Notes: generated by a model not told the origin, from the sequence alone. Positions 16,779 through 26,050 are shown, counted from the stretch's first letter. The stretch: DNA of 53,738 bases from an uncultured Blautia sp. (GCA_934424575.1 CAKRXU010000018.1:1-53738); one strand, 5' to 3'. Program-made: numbers and translations.

Positions 16779-18257
16779 TTACCATTCGTCCATGCCGGAT
16801 TTCCAGTATGAGATACATTCATCCGCAATGTCGTTTAATTCGTCTTCTGACCATGGATCCGGATCTGTAAACAGGTCTTCCATGATGTACTTGCCGTAGC
16901 TTTCCAGGCCCCAGGAGGATGGTGCCGCATCAAACGGGTTGGCAAGAAGATCATTGTCACGTTTGTAAGTGATCAGGTCATTGGACAGCGGGTTTTCCAG
17001 TGTTGTATCTTCGTCTGCATTGAATGGTACAAATGCAAATTTGTTCACAATATAATCCTGACCTGTCTCTGAAGTATTCAGCCAGAGAAGGAAGTCTTCT
17101 GCATCTTTCTTTTCCTGCTCGGTGGCTTTCTTGTTGATGATGTAATACTGAGATACGAACTCCGGAACAGAGCGGTTCATCTGATCTACAGTCAGTCCGT
17201 CTACATGGATGTCATCATCAGAGAAGTTCAGTTTCATCGGAAGCATGATCAGACGGTCTGCAACTTCCGGTGCAATGTCAGCAACGTTGCTGTAGATCCA
17301 GTTTCCGTTTTTGATAAAGACTGCCTTGCCTTCTGCGAAGGTCTGTACTGCCTGGTCATAACCGGTCACTGTGGAATTGATGAACTGTGAGCCTCTCTTC
17401 GTTGCTCCATCCGGTCCTGCTGCATAGTTGGAAAGGAAATCCAGTTCCTGCAGTGATTTCACGATGGATGATTTCATAAGGTCTGCTTTGTCCGGATCGG
17501 ATTCACGTACATCGTAGATATTCTGGTATACGGTACTGATCGGATAATTTCCGAAGTGATTTCCGTATGTCCATTTCTCTGCACCTGCGATGGAGAAAAC
17601 TCCGTTCAGGTTCTCGGTAAGGTCCGTCTTATCGGACTGTGTCTCGTAGCTGTTACCGTTGAGGGTAAAACTCTCAGACTTGCCGTCGTTGATGTAATCG
17701 TTCAGTGCAACGATCATCTGCTGGAATTCTTCGTAATCTGCTTCTTTGTAGTCTGCAGTAAAGGCATCCAGATCTGTCACTCCAAGGATATCTTCCAGCA
17801 TCTGGCGGTCTGCGATCAGACCATATCCTTCGATGTTGTATGGGATTCCGTAGTTTCCTTCACTCTCAAACTGAAGTTTCAGTGCATCCGGCACGCTCTC
17901 ATACAGAGCCTTGAGTTCCGGATTGGAAATCTCATCCACTCCTGCCGCATATCCTGCGGATTTCCATTCTTCGAAGGAAATCGCATTGGAAGAAAACAGT
18001 GTCGGATATTCCTTGGATTTCAGCTCGGAACGCATGGTCTCGGAGCCTTCTGTTGTTCCTACTGTAAATACCTTCACTTTCTTGCCTGTCTGTGCTTCGT
18101 ATTCATCAGCCAGATCATTCAGGCTGTCTGCGATCTCTGATTTCTGGTTAAAAAAGTACACATCATAATCCTTGTTTACCTTGCCGCATCCGGTCACTGT
18201 GACCGCTGCTGCTCCGGCAAGCAGACACACGCCGAGTGCCTTTATGGATCTTTTCAT
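16779..18257 (-). CDS. Sugar-binding lipoprotein of an ABC importer (extracellular solute-binding family 1)
   Basis: 492 aa from ATG 18257, chosen for AAAGGAGG 8 nt upstream; the longer frame to 18368 would cross the operator region. Lipoprotein signal: positively charged start, hydrophobic stretch and lipobox VTGC (Cys24). The mature part is a two-lobed binding fold with the usual motifs (AISFEEWKSAGY, GIPYNIEGYGL, FAEGKAVFIKNGNW). It captures oligosaccharide outside the membrane and hands it to the two permeases. First gene of the operon, behind two LacI-type operators. Confidence 0.92.
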   Translation of the reverse strand: MKRSIKALGVCLLAGAAAVTVTGCGKVNKDYDVYFFNQKSEIADSLNDLADEYEAQTGKKVKVFTVGTTEGSETMRSELKSKEYPTLFSSNAISFEEWKSAGYAAGVDEISNPELKALYESVPDALKLQFESEGNYGIPYNIEGYGLIADRQMLEDILGVTDLDAFTADYKEADYEEFQQMIVALNDYINDGKSESFTLNGNSYETQSDKTDLTENLNGVFSIAGAEKWTYGNHFGNYPISTVYQNIYDVRESDPDKADLMKSSIVKSLQELDFLSNYAAGPDGATKRGSQFINSTVTGYDQAVQTFAEGKAVFIKNGNWIYSNVADIAPEVADRLIMLPMKLNFSDDDIHVDGLTVDQMNRSVPEFVSQYYIINKKATEQEKKDAEDFLLWLNTSETGQDYIVNKFAFVPFNADEDTTLENPLSNDLITYKRDNDLLANPFDAAPSSWGLESYGKYIMEDLFTDPDPWSEDELNDIADECISYWKSGMDEW

Positions 18258-18293
18258 CTCCCGTCCTCCTTTTGTGCTTTGTTTTCTGTTTCT

Positions 18294-18307
18294 TGAAACA
18301 TGTTTCA
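18294..18307. promoter_or_regulatory. LacI-family operator, proximal copy
   Basis: Perfect 14-bp palindrome TGAAACATGTTTCA, 36 nt upstream of the binding-protein ATG. It is identical to the copy at 18361-18374, start-to-start distance 67 bp, suitable for looping by a LacI tetramer or co-occupancy. Confidence 0.8.
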
Positions 18308-18360
18308 TATCAATCATTTTTTTAGGCACAGTTTCTGTCGCTCGAACTATGCCTTGTTTC

Positions 18361-18374
18361 TGAAACATGTTTCA
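18361..18374. promoter_or_regulatory. LacI-family operator at the sugar operon promoter
   Basis: Perfect palindrome TGAAACATGTTTCA just downstream of the predicted start site of the promoter at 18390-18418, so a bound repressor would block transcription. Confidence 0.82.
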
Positions 18375-18389
18375 TTCGTTGTTTCTAAG

Positions 18390-18418
18390 CTATCATATTT
18401 TTGATATAAAGTCAATCC
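18390..18418 (-). promoter_or_regulatory. Predicted promoter of the sugar import operon
   Basis: Minus strand TTGACT (-35) and TAGCTT (-10, three of six consensus positions) at 17-bp spacing, immediately upstream of the operator at 18361-18374. The weak -10 is consistent with a regulated promoter; positions are approximate. Confidence 0.45.
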
Positions 18419-18463
18419 CTTTTGTTATTTTTATCGTAGAACTTTTCAGGCAGCTATTCCGTA

Positions 18464-19444
18464 TCACGTTGTGCTTCCTTTTTTGAGTTCCACAGGGATC
18501 GTGATGTATCTTTCCTGTGGTGTCTCTCCATCGACCAGCTTGAGTATCGTGTCAACAGCCCTGTTCCCGATCTCGTGTAACTGCTGGTGGATCGTGGTGA
18601 TCTCCATAATATTGGTCCTGGATACATAAGTTCCGTCATATGCGATCACGGAGAAATCTTCCGGGATCTTCTTGCCGAGTTTCACTGCTGCTTTGAGAAA
18701 AGCACTTGCCGGCATATCTGCTGCCATGATGCCATCGATCTCCGGATTTTCTTCCAGGATCAGACATGCCATCTCAAAGTAATTCTGGAAATCAAAAGAA
18801 TTCCACTTGATATCCACTTCCCGTGTCTGGATCCCGTTTGTTTCCAGTGTCTCACGGAGTGCCCGGTGGCTCTTGTAAGAAAGAACTCTGTCTGTGTCCG
18901 TCTCACTTCCGATATGGAGGACATATCTGCATCCGCTTCGGATAAGTTCTTCTGCTGCAAGCCTGCCGCCCATCTCGTGGTTGGATACAACAACCGGTAC
19001 TTCATCATTCACATAATAATCCAGCATGACCAGCGGCTTGCCGAATTCTGCGTATGCCTCCGGTTTCTGATTATTGACACCCATGATCACACCGTCCACG
19101 ATATTGGAGCGGAGGATCTTCATATATTCTTTTTCTCTCTCCGGGTCATCACCGGTACTGCACAGCATCAGTTTGCAGTCATTTTTGTATAATTCATCTT
19201 CGATATGTCTCGCAAGCGAGGAAAAATACGGATGACGGATATCCGGAACCAGCATCGCCACGATCCCCGCCTTCTGCTTGAACATGCTCCTTGCCAGTTC
19301 GTTCGGAATATAGTTCAGTTCTTTCATCGCCTGTTCGATCTTCATCCGTGTTTCAGGAGCCACATTTGCTGTCCCGTTTAACACTCTGGAAACAGTGCAC
19401 GCCGCTACATTTGCCCTCTTTGCCACATCACGAATACTTGCCAT
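18464..19444 (-). CDS. LacI-family transcriptional repressor of the sugar operon
   Basis: 326 aa. The N-terminal helix-turn-helix (SIRDVAKRANVAACTVSRVL, then NG) is followed by the hinge helix (ELARSMFKQKAG) and a periplasmic-binding-type effector domain (VAMLVPDIRHPYF onward). It is encoded directly upstream of the sugar ABC/GH13 operon on the same strand. The same palindrome found at that operon appears, slightly degenerate, in its own promoter (19477-19490), which points to repression of the operon and to autoregulation, relieved by the imported sugar. Confidence 0.93.
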   Translation of the reverse strand: MASIRDVAKRANVAACTVSRVLNGTANVAPETRMKIEQAMKELNYIPNELARSMFKQKAGIVAMLVPDIRHPYFSSLARHIEDELYKNDCKLMLCSTGDDPEREKEYMKILRSNIVDGVIMGVNNQKPEAYAEFGKPLVMLDYYVNDEVPVVVSNHEMGGRLAAEELIRSGCRYVLHIGSETDTDRVLSYKSHRALRETLETNGIQTREVDIKWNSFDFQNYFEMACLILEENPEIDGIMAADMPASAFLKAAVKLGKKIPEDFSVIAYDGTYVSRTNIMEITTIHQQLHEIGNRAVDTILKLVDGETPQERYITIPVELKKGSTT

Positions 19445-19476
19445 TTGCTCACTTCCTGTCCTGTCTCGATTTTCTA

Positions 19477-19490
19477 TGAAACATTTTTCA
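19477..19490. promoter_or_regulatory. Autoregulatory LacI-type operator
   Basis: TGAAACATTTTTCA differs from the two operon operators at one position. It lies between the predicted promoter (19501-19529) and the repressor start codon. Confidence 0.7.
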
Positions 19491-19500
19491 TTCTGATAAT

Positions 19501-19529
19501 ACGATACCGAAAATTTCCAGTTTCGTCAA
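19501..19529 (-). promoter_or_regulatory. Predicted promoter of the LacI-family gene
   Basis: Minus strand TTGACG (19524-19529), 17-bp spacer, TATCGT (19501-19506). It abuts the T-run of the purL terminator. Confidence 0.5.
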
Positions 19530-19538
19530 GACAAAATA

Positions 19539-19563
19539 AGCCCCCGCCGTATAAGCGAGGGCT
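19539..19563 (-). terminator. Intrinsic terminator of purL
   Basis: Stem AGCCCTCGC/GCGGGGGCT (9 bp, one wobble) with a 7-nt loop, followed on the minus strand by TTATTTTGTC. It starts 21 nt after the purL stop. Confidence 0.82.
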
Positions 19564-19583
19564 CAAAACTGTCATATTATTAT

Positions 19584-22500
19584 TTATTTGAAGTACTCTA
19601 CACCGGACTCAAAGATCTTGATATCCTGCTCGCCGTAGATGTTGACAGCCACACCGTCACCGCGGCGTTCGCTGTGTGCCATCTTACCGAGGATACGTCC
19701 GTCAGGGCTTGTGATACCTTCGATGTTCATGTAGGAACCGTTTACGTTCCATTCTTCATCTGCGCTCAATTCTCCGGTCGGAGTTACATACTGAGTTGCA
19801 ACCTGTCCGTTTGCGAAGAGTTTTGCAAGCCATTCATCGTTGGCAACAAAACGTCCTTCCCCGTGGGATGCCGGGTTGCAGTATACACCGCCAAGCTGTG
19901 CTTTCTGAAGCCATGGAGACTTGTTGCTGACAACTTTGGTGTAGACCATCTTGGAGATATGGCGTCCGATGGTGTTGAAGGTCAGTGTCGGAGAATCTTC
20001 TTTCTGTCCGCAGATCTCACCATATGGTACAAGACCAAGTTTGATCAGTGCCTGGAAACCATTGCAGATACCAAGTGCAAGACCGTCTCTCTCATTTACA
20101 AGTTTCATAACAGCCTCTTTGATCTTTGCATTCTGGAATGCAGTTGCAAAGAATTTCGCAGAACCATCCGGTTCATCACCTGCGGAGAATCCACCAGGGA
20201 ACATGATGATCTGTGCTTCGTTGATCGCTTTCTCAAAGAGTTCTACAGAATCATGGATATCTTCTGCTGTCAGGTTCTTGAAGACTTTGACATCAACTTC
20301 TGCGCCTGCTCTCTCAAATGCACGGGTACTGTCATATTCACAGTTGGTTCCCGGGAACACCGGAATGAATACACGCGGTTTTGCAACTTTGTGTCTGCAT
20401 ACATAGATATTTTCTGCATGGTACAGATCATCTTTGGCAGGTTTTTCATTTGCTTCACCGGAAACGGTCTTGAAGACTCTTTCCAGAGTTCCTTTCCATG
20501 CTTCTACAGCTTCTGCCTCTGTGATCACGGTATTTCCATAAGAGAATTTACCGTCGTCAGTAACTTCACCGATCAGTGTGTAAGTGATGGAAAGCTCGCC
20601 GACTTTGTCTGCCGGAACTTCCATGATGATATCGCCAAATCCCGGAGCGAAGAAATCTCTTGGATCCAGATTGTGCTCGATCTTTACGCCAAGTGCATTA
20701 CCGAATGCCATCTTGGAAACGGCTGCTGCAATACCGTGACGATCCAGTGCATAAGCGGAAACAACTTTGCCGCTCTGGATATCATTGTGAAGTTTTTCAT
20801 ACTGATCCATGATTCCTGCGTAATCCGGCAGATCGTACTGATCGTGTGGTGCACGGAGCCATACCAGTTTGTTTCCTGCTTTTTTGAGTTCAGGAGTGAT
20901 GACATCCTGGATCTTCGCTACATCTACTGCAAAGGAAACGAGTGTCGGAGGTACGTCGATCTCGTTGAAAGTACCTGACATACTGTCCTTACCTCCGATG
21001 GACGGAAGTCCGAATCCCATCTGTGCCGCATATGCACCAAGAAGCGCGGAGAACGGCTGGCTCCATCTCTTAGGATCTTCGGTCATGCGGCGGAAGTATT
21101 CCTGGAAGGTGAAGCGGATCTTCTTGTAGTCACCGCCTGTTGCAACGATTCTTGCAACAGATTCTGTCACTGCATAGGCAGCTCCATGATATGGGCTCCA
21201 GGAGGACAGATACGGGTCAAATCCATAGCTCATCATCGTTACAGTATCGGTCTTGCCATTCTGTACCGGAACTTTTGCTACCATGCTCTGTGTCTCGGTA
21301 AGCTGATACTGACCGCCGTATGGCATAAATACGCTTCCGGCTCCGATAGAACCGTCGAACATCTCAACGAGGCCTTTCTGTGAGCATACATTGAGGTCAG
21401 CAAGTGTCTCGAGCCATTTAACCTTGACATCTGCTACATCCGGACGCTCTTCAAAAAGGTTGCCCTCTTTGTTCGGGATCTCAACTTCTACGGTTGTTTC
21501 CTGATGTGCACCGTTGGTATCAAGGAAGGCACGGGAAATGTTTACGATCTCCTTGCCTCTCCAGGTAAGGACAAGACGAGGATCCTCGGTAACGACTGCA
21601 ACCGGGATTGCCTCCAGGTTTTCTTCGTTTGCATAGCCAAGGAAGGTGTCTACGTCCTTTGGATCTACAACAACTGCCATACGCTCCTGGGACTCAGAGA
21701 TTGCGATCTCTGTTCCGTCGAGGCCGGCATATTTCTTCGGAACTTTGTCGAGGTCTACGCGAAGTCCGTCTGCAAGCTCACCGATGGCAACGGATACACC
21801 GCCGGCACCGAAGTCATTACATTTCTTGATGATGTGGCTGACTTCCTCGCGTCTGAACATACGCTGGATCTTACGCTCTGTCGGTGCATTACCTTTCTGG
21901 ACTTCTGCGCCGCAGACTTCGATGGATGCCTCTGTATGTACTTTGGAGGAACCGGTAGCACCGCCGATACCGTCACGTCCGGTACGTCCTCCGAGAAGGA
22001 TGATGATATCACCCGGATCAGAGTTCTCACGGATGACTGCGCGTCTCGGAGCTGCACCCATAACAGCACCGATCTCCATACGTTTCGCAACGTAATCCGG
22101 ATGGTAGACTTCTTTGACATAACCGGTAGCCAGACCAATCTGGTTACCATAGGAGCTGTAGCCGTGAGCTGCACTTCTGACAAGTTTCTTCTGAGGAAGT
22201 TTGCCCTTGAGGGTTTCTTTCACAGATACAGTCGGATCAGCAGCACCTGTCACACGCATTGCCTGATATACATAAGTACGTCCGGAAAGCGGGTCACGGA
22301 TTGCACCGCCGAGGCAGGTAGCCGCACCACCAAACGGCTCGATCTCTGTCGGATGGTTGTGTGTCTCATTCTTGAAGTTGATGAGCCACTCTTCTTCCTT
22401 GCCGTCTACATCTACCGGTACAACGATACTGCAGGCATTGATCTCATCGGATTCTTCCTGGTCAGCAAGTTTGCCCTCGGATTTCAGTTTCTTCATTGCC

Positions 22501-23342
22501 ATCAGGGCAAGATCCATCAGGCAGACAAATTTGTCGTCACGGCCTTTGTAGAGAACTTCTCTGTCAGCAAGATATTTCTCGTAAGTCTTTACGATCGGTT
22601 CTTTGTAATCGCCCTCATCAAACTTCACATCGGTAAGTTCTGTGGAGAATGTGGTATGACGGCAGTGATCAGACCAGTAGGTATCCAGTACACGGATCTC
22701 TGTCATGGACGGATCACGTTTTTCTTCGTTCTTAAAGTAATTCTGAATGTGCTGGAAATCCTTGAAGGTCATTGCAAGATTCAGGGAATCATACAGTGCT
22801 TTGAGATCTGCTTCCGGCATATCCTTGAAACCGTCAAAGATCTTGACATCCTCTGGTTCCGGGAATACGGTAACCAGTGTCTCCGGTTTCTCAAGTCCTG
22901 TCTCACGGGAGTCTACCGGGTTGATGCAGTGATGTTTGATGGCATCAAATTCTTCGTCTGTTACATTTCCTTCTATTACATAAGTCGTTGCAGAGCGGAT
23001 GATCGGCTGTGCATCTCCATCAAGGAACTGTACGCACTGTACAGCGGAATCAGCTCTCTGGTCGAACTGTCCCGGAAGGTACTCTACGGAAAAGATCTTT
23101 GCGCCTTCTGCGGCTTCAAATTTCTCAAGATACAGGTCGTCAACCGGCGGCTCTGCAAATACGGTTCTGCATGCTTTTTCAAAAACTTCATCTGAAATAT
23201 TTTCTACATCATAACGGATCAGCACTCTTACATTTGTTGCGGATTTGATTCCGAGATAGCTGCTGATCTCATGCTTTAATTCTTTTGCCTGTACGGCATA
23301 GGCTGGTTTCTTTTCTACATAAACGCGTCTTACGTTACTCAT
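19584..23342 (-). CDS. purL: Phosphoribosylformylglycinamidine synthase, single-chain
   Basis: 1252 aa. This is the large one-piece form common in clostridia, not the three-part PurS/PurQ/PurL of Bacillus. It converts FGAR, glutamine and ATP to FGAM in purine synthesis. Visible parts: linker/PurS-like N-terminus, FGAM synthase domains with DTYWSDHCRHTTF, NFKNETHNHPTEIEPFGGAAT and FGAGGVSVAIGEL, and a C-terminal glutamine amidotransferase (about residues 980-1250) with FPGTNCEYD, the nucleophile Cys in GICNGFQ and the His/Glu pair in SHGEGRF. ATG 23342 follows AAAGGAG. It is monocistronic, with its own promoter and terminator and no purine riboswitch in its leader. Confidence 0.97.
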   Translation of the reverse strand: MSNVRRVYVEKKPAYAVQAKELKHEISSYLGIKSATNVRVLIRYDVENISDEVFEKACRTVFAEPPVDDLYLEKFEAAEGAKIFSVEYLPGQFDQRADSAVQCVQFLDGDAQPIIRSATTYVIEGNVTDEEFDAIKHHCINPVDSRETGLEKPETLVTVFPEPEDVKIFDGFKDMPEADLKALYDSLNLAMTFKDFQHIQNYFKNEEKRDPSMTEIRVLDTYWSDHCRHTTFSTELTDVKFDEGDYKEPIVKTYEKYLADREVLYKGRDDKFVCLMDLALMAMKKLKSEGKLADQEESDEINACSIVVPVDVDGKEEEWLINFKNETHNHPTEIEPFGGAATCLGGAIRDPLSGRTYVYQAMRVTGAADPTVSVKETLKGKLPQKKLVRSAAHGYSSYGNQIGLATGYVKEVYHPDYVAKRMEIGAVMGAAPRRAVIRENSDPGDIIILLGGRTGRDGIGGATGSSKVHTEASIEVCGAEVQKGNAPTERKIQRMFRREEVSHIIKKCNDFGAGGVSVAIGELADGLRVDLDKVPKKYAGLDGTEIAISESQERMAVVVDPKDVDTFLGYANEENLEAIPVAVVTEDPRLVLTWRGKEIVNISRAFLDTNGAHQETTVEVEIPNKEGNLFEERPDVADVKVKWLETLADLNVCSQKGLVEMFDGSIGAGSVFMPYGGQYQLTETQSMVAKVPVQNGKTDTVTMMSYGFDPYLSSWSPYHGAAYAVTESVARIVATGGDYKKIRFTFQEYFRRMTEDPKRWSQPFSALLGAYAAQMGFGLPSIGGKDSMSGTFNEIDVPPTLVSFAVDVAKIQDVITPELKKAGNKLVWLRAPHDQYDLPDYAGIMDQYEKLHNDIQSGKVVSAYALDRHGIAAAVSKMAFGNALGVKIEHNLDPRDFFAPGFGDIIMEVPADKVGELSITYTLIGEVTDDGKFSYGNTVITEAEAVEAWKGTLERVFKTVSGEANEKPAKDDLYHAENIYVCRHKVAKPRVFIPVFPGTNCEYDSTRAFERAGAEVDVKVFKNLTAEDIHDSVELFEKAINEAQIIMFPGGFSAGDEPDGSAKFFATAFQNAKIKEAVMKLVNERDGLALGICNGFQALIKLGLVPYGEICGQKEDSPTLTFNTIGRHISKMVYTKVVSNKSPWLQKAQLGGVYCNPASHGEGRFVANDEWLAKLFANGQVATQYVTPTGELSADEEWNVNGSYMNIEGITSPDGRILGKMAHSERRGDGVAVNIYGEQDIKIFESGVEYFK

Positions 23343-23379
23343 TAGAAACTCCTTTCAGATAGTAATCATTGGTTTTGTA

Positions 23380-23413
23380 GTTACTGTTCACAGGCATTCC
23401 CGTGAGCAGTAAC
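23380..23413. repeat. GTTACTG/CAGTAAC palindrome in the purL leader
   Basis: GTTACTGTTCAC and GTGAGCAGTAAC arms (12 bp, one wobble or mismatch) around a 10-nt loop. One of several such elements in this window. Confidence 0.6.
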
Positions 23414-23456
23414 TCGGTTGTTTTTGGGATAGAATAGTTGTTTTCTTACAGGATAT

Positions 23457-23485
23457 ATAGTATCATAACAAATATCATTAGTAAA
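23457..23485 (-). promoter_or_regulatory. Predicted promoter of purL
   Basis: Minus strand TTTACT (23480-23485), 17-bp spacer, TACTAT (23457-23462), in the A/T-rich gap shared with the divergent LysR gene. Confidence 0.45.
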
Positions 23486-23541
23486 ATTAATATATCTTAT
23501 ATTTTTTATTAGATACACTAATCAGTGAATGGAGGTTCCTT

Positions 23542-24411
23542 ATGGATATCAATCTCGAATTATACAAAGTTTTCTATTATGTAGCCACAACCTTAAGTTT
23601 CTCAGAGGCATCCCGCCAGCTTTTTATCTCTCAGTCTGCTGTCAGCCAGTCGATCAAGACCCTGGAAAAAAAGCTCGGCCACACGCTCTTTATCCGCAGT
23701 ACAAAAAAAGTCCTCCTCACACCGGAAGGAGAACTTCTTCTGGAGCACGTCAAGCCCGCCCTTCTGATGCTTGATGAGGGGGAAGCCCTGCTCTCAGGCA
23801 GCAACATGCTCAAAGGCCAGCTCCGAATCGGTGCCAGTGACACAATCTGCCGTTATTTCCTGATCGAATATTTCCGCAGATTTCACCAGTCCTACCCGGA
23901 TGTCCGGATCAAAGTCACCAACAGCACTTCGATCGGCTGTGTCGAACTTCTGGAAAAAGGTCAGGTCGACCTGATTGTATGCAACTCGCCGAATTCCCGT
24001 CTCGGAAACCACATGAAGGTCAAAGTATTAAAAGATTTCCACGATGTGTTCGTAGGTGACCCGGACTGTTTTGCCTTCAAGCACCTGCCCAGCTCGCTGA
24101 AAGAGCTTCTGGAATATCCGATCCTGATGCTTTCTTCCAAGAGCACGACCAGTGAATATCTCTATCATACCTTTGCCGTGCATGATCTGAAACTGCTGCC
24201 GGAAGTCGAGCTCAACAGCAATGACCTCCTGATGGATCTCGCAAGGATCGGTCTTGGCATCGCGTGTGTTCCTGATTATATGCTGGATCCAGAGGATTTT
24301 CTCAAACCGATTCCTCTCACAGAACAGCTTCCGTCCCGCCAGCTGATCCTTGTCCAGCACGATAACCTGCCCGTGTCCCAGGCGGCAGAACGATTCCTGG
24401 AAATGTTCTGA
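23542..24411 (+). CDS. LysR-family transcriptional regulator
   Basis: 289 aa; GGAGG lies 6 nt before the ATG. N-terminal winged helix-turn-helix (VATTLSFSEASRQLFISQSA, then VSQSIKTLEKKLG), linker helix, then the inducer-binding domain (residues 90-289). It is transcribed away from purL across a 199-bp A/T-rich gap, and LysR regulators often control the divergent neighbour, but purL as the target is only a possibility. No adjacent metabolic gene on its own strand suggests another target. The terminator at 24417-24440 belongs mainly to the convergent mrp gene. Confidence 0.93.
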   Translation: MDINLELYKVFYYVATTLSFSEASRQLFISQSAVSQSIKTLEKKLGHTLFIRSTKKVLLTPEGELLLEHVKPALLMLDEGEALLSGSNMLKGQLRIGASDTICRYFLIEYFRRFHQSYPDVRIKVTNSTSIGCVELLEKGQVDLIVCNSPNSRLGNHMKVKVLKDFHDVFVGDPDCFAFKHLPSSLKELLEYPILMLSSKSTTSEYLYHTFAVHDLKLLPEVELNSNDLLMDLARIGLGIACVPDYMLDPEDFLKPIPLTEQLPSRQLILVQHDNLPVSQAAERFLEMF

Positions 24412-24416
24412 AAAAA

Positions 24417-24440
24417 GGAGCCCCCTCTGACGGGAGCTCC
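24417..24440 (-). terminator. Intrinsic terminator after mrp
   Basis: GGAGC-T-CCC/GGG-G-GCTCC stem with a 6-nt loop followed on the minus strand by six Ts (24411-24416). It sits in the 35-nt gap between the convergent LysR and mrp genes. Confidence 0.75.
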
Positions 24441-24446
24441 CAGAAT

Positions 24447-25283
24447 TTACTGTGGCATAACCTCTACTGCTTTTGTGATATATTCGTTGTTGATCTGATC
24501 GAAAGCACCGCTGTCTGCCTTGGATGCATATGCCATGTCGATCGGCATCTTGCCTAATACCGGTACATTCAGCTCGGCTGCGATCTCGTCGATATGGCTC
24601 TCACCAAAGATCTTGATCGGAGTTCCGCAGTCCGGACATTTGACATAGCTGTAGTTCTCTACGATTCCGAGTACCGGGATCTTCATCATCTCTGCCATGT
24701 TGTAAGCTTTCTTGACGATCATCTTGACAAGATCCTGCGGAGAGCTTACGATCACGATTCCATCGATTGGAAGAGACTGGAATGCAGTCAGCGGTACATC
24801 ACCGGTTCCTGGCGGCATATCTACGAAGAGATAGTCGATCTGATCCCATACTACATCTGTCCAGAACTGTTTTACCATATTTGCAAGGACCGGTCCTCTC
24901 CAGATAACCGGAGTATCCTCTGTCGGAAGAAGAAGGTTGATGGACATAACCTTGATCCCGTTTGCTGTCTCCATCGGATAGATTCCGTTGTCGTCTGCCT
25001 GTGCTGCTCCTGTCAGTCCGTACATCTTCGGGATAGATGGTCCTGTGATATCCGCATCCAGGATACCTACCTTGTAGCCCTTGGCTGCCATTGCGTTTGC
25101 GAGGGATCCTGTCACGAAGGATTTACCTACGCCGCCCTTGCCGCTGACAACACCGATGACGTGTTTTACATCTGAAAAGATGTTCTGTTCCGCCATAAAA
25201 TTCTGCGGATTGCTCTGTCCTTTGCTTGCGCATCCTTCGCAGCTTGATTTGCCGCATGATCCGCTGTTACTGCATTCTGCCAT
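24447..25283 (-). CDS. mrp: Mrp/NBP35-family P-loop ATPase, Fe-S cluster carrier
   Basis: 278 aa from ATG 25283, chosen for AAAGGAG 8 nt upstream. An N-terminal cysteine-rich segment (four cysteines in about 15 residues, C4 to C18) resembles the ferredoxin-like cluster site of eukaryotic NBP35. The deviant Walker A motif GKGGVGKS (48-55) follows, then DADITGPSIPKM and DMPPGTGDVPLT, and a C-terminal CPDC pair that binds a bridging Fe-S cluster in the family. It is the last gene of a putative sulfur/selenium cluster with yedF and a CsoR-type repressor. Confidence 0.93.
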   Translation of the reverse strand: MAECSNSGSCGKSSCEGCASKGQSNPQNFMAEQNIFSDVKHVIGVVSGKGGVGKSFVTGSLANAMAAKGYKVGILDADITGPSIPKMYGLTGAAQADDNGIYPMETANGIKVMSINLLLPTEDTPVIWRGPVLANMVKQFWTDVVWDQIDYLFVDMPPGTGDVPLTAFQSLPIDGIVIVSSPQDLVKMIVKKAYNMAEMMKIPVLGIVENYSYVKCPDCGTPIKIFGESHIDEIAAELNVPVLGKMPIDMAYASKADSGAFDQINNEYITKAVEVMPQ

Positions 25284-25356
25284 TTCTTGTTTCTCCTTTA
25301 TTTTCCGATCCTTACAGTCCTGTCTCCCGGGCCGCATGACCTGTATTTTTGTTCAC

Positions 25357-25704
25357 TTATTTCATAAACCGGTCGATCGCACGTTCCAGTTCCTTGATGG
25401 CATCCTTGTCTCCGTGCTCTACCGCATCCACGATACAGTGCTCAATATGATCCTGAAGGATGATCTTACCTGTATTGTTGATGGCTGATTTGACCGCCGA
25501 AAGCTGGATCAGCACCTCAGAACAGTCTCTGCCATCTTCCACCATACGCTTGATCGATTCCAGATGTCCGATTGCCCTGGAAAGCCGGTTCAGAACCGCC
25601 TTGGTCTGGGCGTGGCTGTGATGATGGCCGTGTTCTCCATGAGAATGTTCTATTGTAGTTCCATCTTCCAGTACATGTACATGGGTTTCCTTTGCTTCAC
25701 TCAT
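25357..25704 (-). CDS. CsoR/RcnR-family metal-sensing repressor with His-rich N-terminus
   Basis: 115 aa from ATG 25704 (AGAGGAG 8 nt upstream). An all-helical DUF156 fold with the copper-sensor triad in the correct spacing: Cys61, His86 and Cys90 match the Cys-His-Cys of Mycobacterium CsoR (25 and 4 residues apart). The first 35 residues are rich in His (HSHGEHGHHHSHAQ), which could add a second metal site. Persulfide-sensing CstR relatives lack the His, so metal sensing is more likely, though the neighbours (yedF, DUF3343, mrp) suggest sulfur chemistry. No copper ATPase or chaperone gene is nearby. Confidence 0.88.
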   Translation of the reverse strand: MSEAKETHVHVLEDGTTIEHSHGEHGHHHSHAQTKAVLNRLSRAIGHLESIKRMVEDGRDCSEVLIQLSAVKSAINNTGKIILQDHIEHCIVDAVEHGDKDAIKELERAIDRFMK

Positions 25705-25801
25705 GTCAGTGCTCCTCTCAGGTATCAAATTATCAGTACTGTCTTACGGGCTGCTTCTATAGTAATACCCGTAACCTTGAAATTATATTATACCACACTG
25801 C

Positions 25802-26029
25802 CTAAATCTCTGTAAAGGAACATCTCTGTTTTATCTGCGATGTTACGATATCAAAGACGATCGTTCCATCTGCAAGGATAGTCTTGTCATAGGAGACATC
25901 TTTGCCCTGGAATTTCTTTTTGACATATTCTTCTGGATCTGTGATCTCCACTTCCTCCACAAAGACATCCCGCATCTGGTTTCTCGGGCATTTATTAAAG
26001 ATCTCCCAGATCACTTCATATTCTTTCAT
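25802..26029 (-). CDS. Small conserved-looking protein of unknown function in the yedF cluster
   Basis: 75 aa, mixed charge, no membrane segment or signal peptide. Two cysteines (NKCPRN at 13 and QRCSFT at 70). I do not recognise the family. It starts 21 nt after the DUF3343 gene and is followed by the CsoR-type gene after about 100 nt, so it is probably co-transcribed and may share a role in sulfur or selenium handling. Confidence 0.7.
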   Translation of the reverse strand: MKEYEVIWEIFNKCPRNQMRDVFVEEVEITDPEEYVKKKFQGKDVSYDKTILADGTIVFDIVTSQIKQRCSFTEI

Positions 26030-26050
26030 GGTCTCTGTCCTCCCTGAAAG

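Noticed and set aside
19674..23195. Long plus-strand open frames opposite purL (434 and 563 codons)
   Set aside because: They are antisense to a well-conserved enzyme, show Cys/Phe-rich composition typical of shadow frames, and lack ribosome-binding sites.
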